The notes under the pieces: model-generated
What the model saw: only the letters and a program-made list of their open reading frames with translations
What the model was told of the DNA's origin: nothing
Databases searched by the model: none
Shown: in pieces, positions 15,421-17,989 of the stretch
How the letters are laid out: each line of letters opens with the position of its first letter
How positions within the stretch are numbered: position 1 is the stretch's first letter
NCBI GenBank assembly: GCA_023301785.1
Contig: JALZUF010000094.1
Coordinates: forward strand, 1-17,989
Origin: Alphaproteobacteria bacterium
GTDB lineage: Bacteria; Pseudomonadota; Alphaproteobacteria; Micavibrionales; Micavibrionaceae
Reading direction: 5' to 3'
DNA length: 17,989 bases
Program-made: the position numbers and the translations under genes

Positions 15421-16488
15421 ATGTTGAAGTATTTAAAATCATTATATCAAGATAATCAGCCTCTTATCGCAAGTATGTTTTTAAGCACGGCTATCTTGGG
15501 TGTAGCAACAGCTTTAATTGATATTGATGAGCAACCTAATCCTTCGGATACTGCCGATCCTTCCTTAACTTCAAATTTTAATAAGGTCATTAAGCCCAGT
15601 TATGATGAATATTATTTACCTGAAGATCAAAAACCAGAAATTCTTAAAGGTCATTTTTTACCAAATAAATCACATACGACACGTTTGGAAGATATTGATG
15701 GTATCTATGAGGCCTGCCCTCAATTAAAAGCTGTTGAGCTTGTAACGTTACAATACACTTATGGTCCCCATATTCATGAAGATGATGAGTTTGATCCTAA
15801 GTTAAATCTTAATGGAAGAATTTTACATCCTGAGTATCAGAGCGATTCCGAAAAACAAAGATATGAGAGAAGGCTAAACCGTATTAAAAATTTGGAATTA
15901 GCAGAATCATTAGGTTTTGGTATTACTTCTAAAGGAGGTTCGTTAAAAACAACTTATGATTTAATTAATGTCCTAGATAGCAGTGTCGGAGACGTTAGTT
16001 TTGTTGTCTATGGTGATGTCGCCTCTGCTGCGGCGCTGTTGTTTACATACGCAAATGATCGTTTTTTATATGCGCATTCTGCATTAGAAAATGTAGGCAA
16101 TATGACCCTTCATGAACCACGTTATTCGATATATGAAAATTTTCCTTCATATTCAGAAAAGCCCATATATTTAGGAAACAAGTTTGCACAGGACTTTGAT
16201 GCTGGCTCTTTTGGACGTGCCGATTTAGAAAGTGAAACACTTAAATTAAAGCGTGCACATATTGAGAACTCTAGAACAGGTGTTGATATGGCGTGTATGG
16301 ATAAAATTATTGATGGTTATCAAGACACTGAGATCACAGCATCAGAAGCGGTAATGTTAGGCTGGGCTGATGCTACTATTATAAGAAGCCAAGATATTAT
16401 TATCGTTAGAAAAGAAACGTCAAATCCCAACACACCTAGAATGGCAACGCAAAAATTTGCGCAAGCTTATGGCTTAAATGCGCATTAG
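15421..16488 (+). CDS. Membrane-anchored or exported ClpP-fold serine protease-like protein
   Basis: The 355-residue product is the only plus-strand gene. After a short basic start (K3, K6) comes a hydrophobic segment at about 14-34, either a signal anchor or a signal peptide, so the rest would be periplasmic. Residues about 100-325 resemble the ClpP/crotonase fold. 'ITSKGGSL' (168-175) corresponds to ClpP's oxyanion loop 'INSPGGS'. 'YGDVASAAALL' (197-207) corresponds to the nucleophile elbow with S202, and 'MTLHEP' (228-233) to 'MIHQP' with H231. 'YQDTEITASEAVMLGWADATI' (300-320) corresponds to ClpP's catalytic-Asp segment with D302. A full Ser-His-Asp triad is thus predicted by analogy. It is longer than ClpP (about 200), with an extra region at about 35-100 and an insert at about 115-150. 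The nearest named families would be ClpP, SppA or NfeD-type proteases; I cannot assign one. Codon use looks more AT-rich than in the nuo genes. The Shine-Dalgarno is weak (GAG). The stop overlaps the convergent MazG-type stop by 3 bases. Confidence 0.85.
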   Translation: MLKYLKSLYQDNQPLIASMFLSTAILGVATALIDIDEQPNPSDTADPSLTSNFNKVIKPSYDEYYLPEDQKPEILKGHFLPNKSHTTRLEDIDGIYEACPQLKAVELVTLQYTYGPHIHEDDEFDPKLNLNGRILHPEYQSDSEKQRYERRLNRIKNLELAESLGFGITSKGGSLKTTYDLINVLDSSVGDVSFVVYGDVASAAALLFTYANDRFLYAHSALENVGNMTLHEPRYSIYENFPSYSEKPIYLGNKFAQDFDAGSFGRADLESETLKLKRAHIENSRTGVDMACMDKIIDGYQDTEITASEAVMLGWADATIIRSQDIIIVRKETSNPNTPRMATQKFAQAYGLNAH

Positions 16489-16895
16489 GCAGCCGCTTTT
16501 TTACTCTTAATAAATTGGCTCATGTCAGGCTTGAAATAGTTAGGGCCTTTCATGACTTTACCATCACCTTCACGGTGGATTGGTTTACCATCTTCACCAA
16601 GTTTGGACATATTTGAACGATGAACCTCGTTAAATGCCGCCTCCTTAACATCCTGCATACCAAACGATAAAAATGCGCCATCCAAAACATATTGTAGATC
16701 AATCAGTGCATCCAATGTCTCGATCATATCATCGTTGTCGAGTGCTTCTTTTAACTCGTCCAACTCTTCTTGAAGCAAATTAATACGTAACTGCTTCGTT
16801 TGTTCGTTCCCTGTCGTTTGCTCGTTTTCAACAGGTAAACCGTATGTTTCATGGAACTCTTGAACTTGGTCTAATGTATTTTTATTTTGTGTCAT
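16485..16895 (-). CDS. MazG/PRA-PH-type nucleotide pyrophosphohydrolase
   Basis: A 136-residue all-alpha NTP pyrophosphatase. The metal-binding signature of this superfamily is visible as E43-E44-L-D-E47 in 'LLQEELDELKEAL' and E59-T-L-D62 with a following D66 in 'IETLDALIDLQYVLDG'. The C-terminal 'EVHRSNMSKLGEDGKPIHR' and 'DGKVMKGPNYFKPD' are typical of a subgroup also found in phages and annotated as phosphoribosyl-ATP pyrophosphohydrolase-like. It probably hydrolyses nucleoside triphosphates, possibly noncanonical ones, to monophosphate and pyrophosphate; the substrate cannot be read off. It is unlikely to be true HisE, as no his genes are nearby. The ATG overlaps the nuoG stop by 4 bases (ATGA) and AGAGG sits 8 bases upstream, so it is translated from the nuoG transcript. 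Its stop collides with that of the convergent gene. Confidence 0.9.
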   Translation of the reverse strand: MTQNKNTLDQVQEFHETYGLPVENEQTTGNEQTKQLRINLLQEELDELKEALDNDDMIETLDALIDLQYVLDGAFLSFGMQDVKEAAFNEVHRSNMSKLGEDGKPIHREGDGKVMKGPNYFKPDMSQFIKSKKAAA

Positions 16896-17989
16896 TCTGC
16901 AGCCTCTAAGATTTCTGGGTTTATGAACTTATCTGTACAACGGCGCATCGTTTCGGATGCGTGACAAATAACATTCGCCATATAAAAATTATTAATCGGA
17001 TTCACAAATGGGTCTTTAGACACCTTATGCGCCGCCCCACCAAAGCTACCCCATGTTTGAGGTGTGACCTCATCAAAGTTGCCTAAAGCAGGATATTTTG
17101 AAATCATTTCATCACGAAGGTCTGCCAAGTTATTGAACGCGAGTGGCGCTTCAATATGATTAGAAATCGCTCGTAAGATCGTCCAATCTTCTTTTGCCTC
17201 ACCTGGTGGGAATACAGCTTTGTTTGCACGTTGTGCACGCCCTTCCATATTCATATAGATACCATCTTTTTCAGTATAGGCCGCGCCAGGAAGAATAATA
17301 TCGGCTCTGTGCGCCCCTGCATCACCATGATGTCCTTGGTAAATAACAAAGGAATGATGATTAATTTCTTCTAATGTTTCTGGATTATCAACACCCAATA
17401 GGTAAACCAAACCCATTTCACTCATATCAAAGTGACGCGCAGGCTTAAATTCCATTTCTAAGGCCGCCATACGGCTTGCTGCATTATGAATAACATTGAA
17501 GCCATTCCAACCTTCTTTGATAACACCAAGCTTATCTGCGGCTTCTTTCAATAATCCATGAACTTCAAGGCCATCCTCACGTTCAAACGCACCCTGCCCA
17601 ACAATAATCATCGGACGTTCGCCTTGAACCTTACCAGCATAATCATCAACAAGTTTTTTGAGATCTTGCGGCGATGTACCTGCATGGTGATATGGATATG
17701 TTAAATCAACAGCCTCACCAATCAACGCAATAGGAATCTTCTTTTCAAACCAAGTTTTACGTATGCGCGTATTCACTAAGGTGGCTTCATGCCTTGGGTT
17801 TGTTCCAATGAGCAAAATAGAATCGGCTTCTTCGATGCCTGCTATTGTTGAATTGAATGTGTAACCTGCTTTATTACTCACATCGAATTTCGCGCCATCT
17901 GTACGACATTCCAACTGTGTAACGCCTAAACTTTCCATTACAGACTTGAGCGCATACATACTCTCCGCATCTGCCAAATCACCAGCAAA
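16892..17989 (-). CDS. nuoG: NADH-quinone oxidoreductase subunit G (C-terminal part)
   Basis: This is the last 365 or so codons of NuoG; the reading frame is open to the right edge of the window, where it reads FAGDLADAESMYALK. NuoG is the large iron-sulfur subunit of the peripheral arm, and the part seen is the molybdopterin-oxidoreductase-like domain, which holds no cofactor in complex I. Family segments include 'SILLIGTNPRHEATLVNTRIRK', 'GFNVIHNAASRMAALEM', and 'ADIILPGAAYTEKDGIYMNMEGRAQR'. The N-terminal ferredoxin domains and the clusters are outside the window, as are nuoA-F. A TTG at 17977 is an internal Leu codon, not the start. The stop overlaps the start of the MazG-type gene. Confidence 0.97.
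   Translation of the reverse strand, partial: FAGDLADAESMYALKSVMESLGVTQLECRTDGAKFDVSNKAGYTFNSTIAGIEEADSILLIGTNPRHEATLVNTRIRKTWFEKKIPIALIGEAVDLTYPYHHAGTSPQDLKKLVDDYAGKVQGERPMIIVGQGAFEREDGLEVHGLLKEAADKLGVIKEGWNGFNVIHNAASRMAALEMEFKPARHFDMSEMGLVYLLGVDNPETLEEINHHSFVIYQGHHGDAGAHRADIILPGAAYTEKDGIYMNMEGRAQRANKAVFPPGEAKEDWTILRAISNHIEAPLAFNNLADLRDEMISKYPALGNFDEVTPQTWGSFGGAAHKVSKDPFVNPINNFYMANVICHASETMRRCTDKFINPEILEAAE

Noticed and set aside
15421..16488. Crotonase/enoyl-CoA hydratase as the identity of the plus-strand protein.
   Set aside because: The Ser-His-Asp positions in ClpP-like contexts and the N-terminal membrane segment favour a ClpP-type peptidase; no CoA-binding crotonase signature is apparent. 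Structure prediction could still overturn this.
16477..16501. Possible terminator at the end of the plus-strand gene: AATGCGCATT palindrome and a GC-rich stretch followed by TTTTTT.
   Set aside because: The palindrome has no loop and is separated from the T-run; the segment next to the T-run folds into at most three base pairs. The T-run also encodes the Lys-rich end of the MazG-type protein on the other strand.

Overview
The window looks like part of an alphaproteobacterial chromosome, moderately AT-rich. The evidence is gene order: the block nuoJ-K-L-M-N, birA, coaX, rnj, DUF1467 gene, proS, lolC and lolD, all on the minus strand, is a classic alphaproteobacterial arrangement. All but one of the genes lie on the minus strand, so the transcriptional order runs from high to low coordinates. 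I cannot place the organism below class level.

Right part (about 13.4-18.0 kb): the downstream half of the respiratory complex I (nuo) operon. It holds the C-terminal part of nuoG (cut by the window edge), nuoH and nuoI. Unlike the usual uninterrupted nuoG-H-I-J order, it is broken in two places. Between nuoG and nuoH lie a small MazG-type nucleotide pyrophosphohydrolase gene, coupled to nuoG by an ATGA overlap, and one plus-strand gene for a 355-residue, membrane-anchored or exported ClpP-fold serine protease-like protein. Between nuoI and nuoJ lies a 0.37-kb gap with a 48-codon ORF for a very basic Ser/Arg-rich peptide, promoter-like sequences, a terminator-like hairpin and two other inverted repeats.

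Middle part (7.4-13.4 kb): nuoJ, nuoK, nuoL, nuoM and nuoN, tightly packed. These encode the membrane arm of complex I, including the three antiporter-like proton-pumping subunits.

Left part (0-7.4 kb): a housekeeping run continuing from nuoN with tiny gaps or overlaps. It holds biotin-protein ligase (birA), type III pantothenate kinase (coaX), ribonuclease J (rnj), a GNAT acetyltransferase, a DUF1467 membrane protein, an unrecognised exported protein, prolyl-tRNA synthetase (proS), and the lipoprotein-release ABC transporter permease (lolC/E) and ATPase (lolD, only the N-terminus present). The ProRS is of the archaeal/eukaryotic-like type, not the bacterial type usually found at this locus in alphaproteobacteria.

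The points most worth following are the antisense ClpP-like gene embedded in the nuo operon, the NTP-pyrophosphohydrolase coupled to nuoG, the possible self-contained small gene between nuoI and nuoJ, and the ProRS replacement. No tRNA, rRNA, CRISPR array, insertion sequence or phage gene was recognised.
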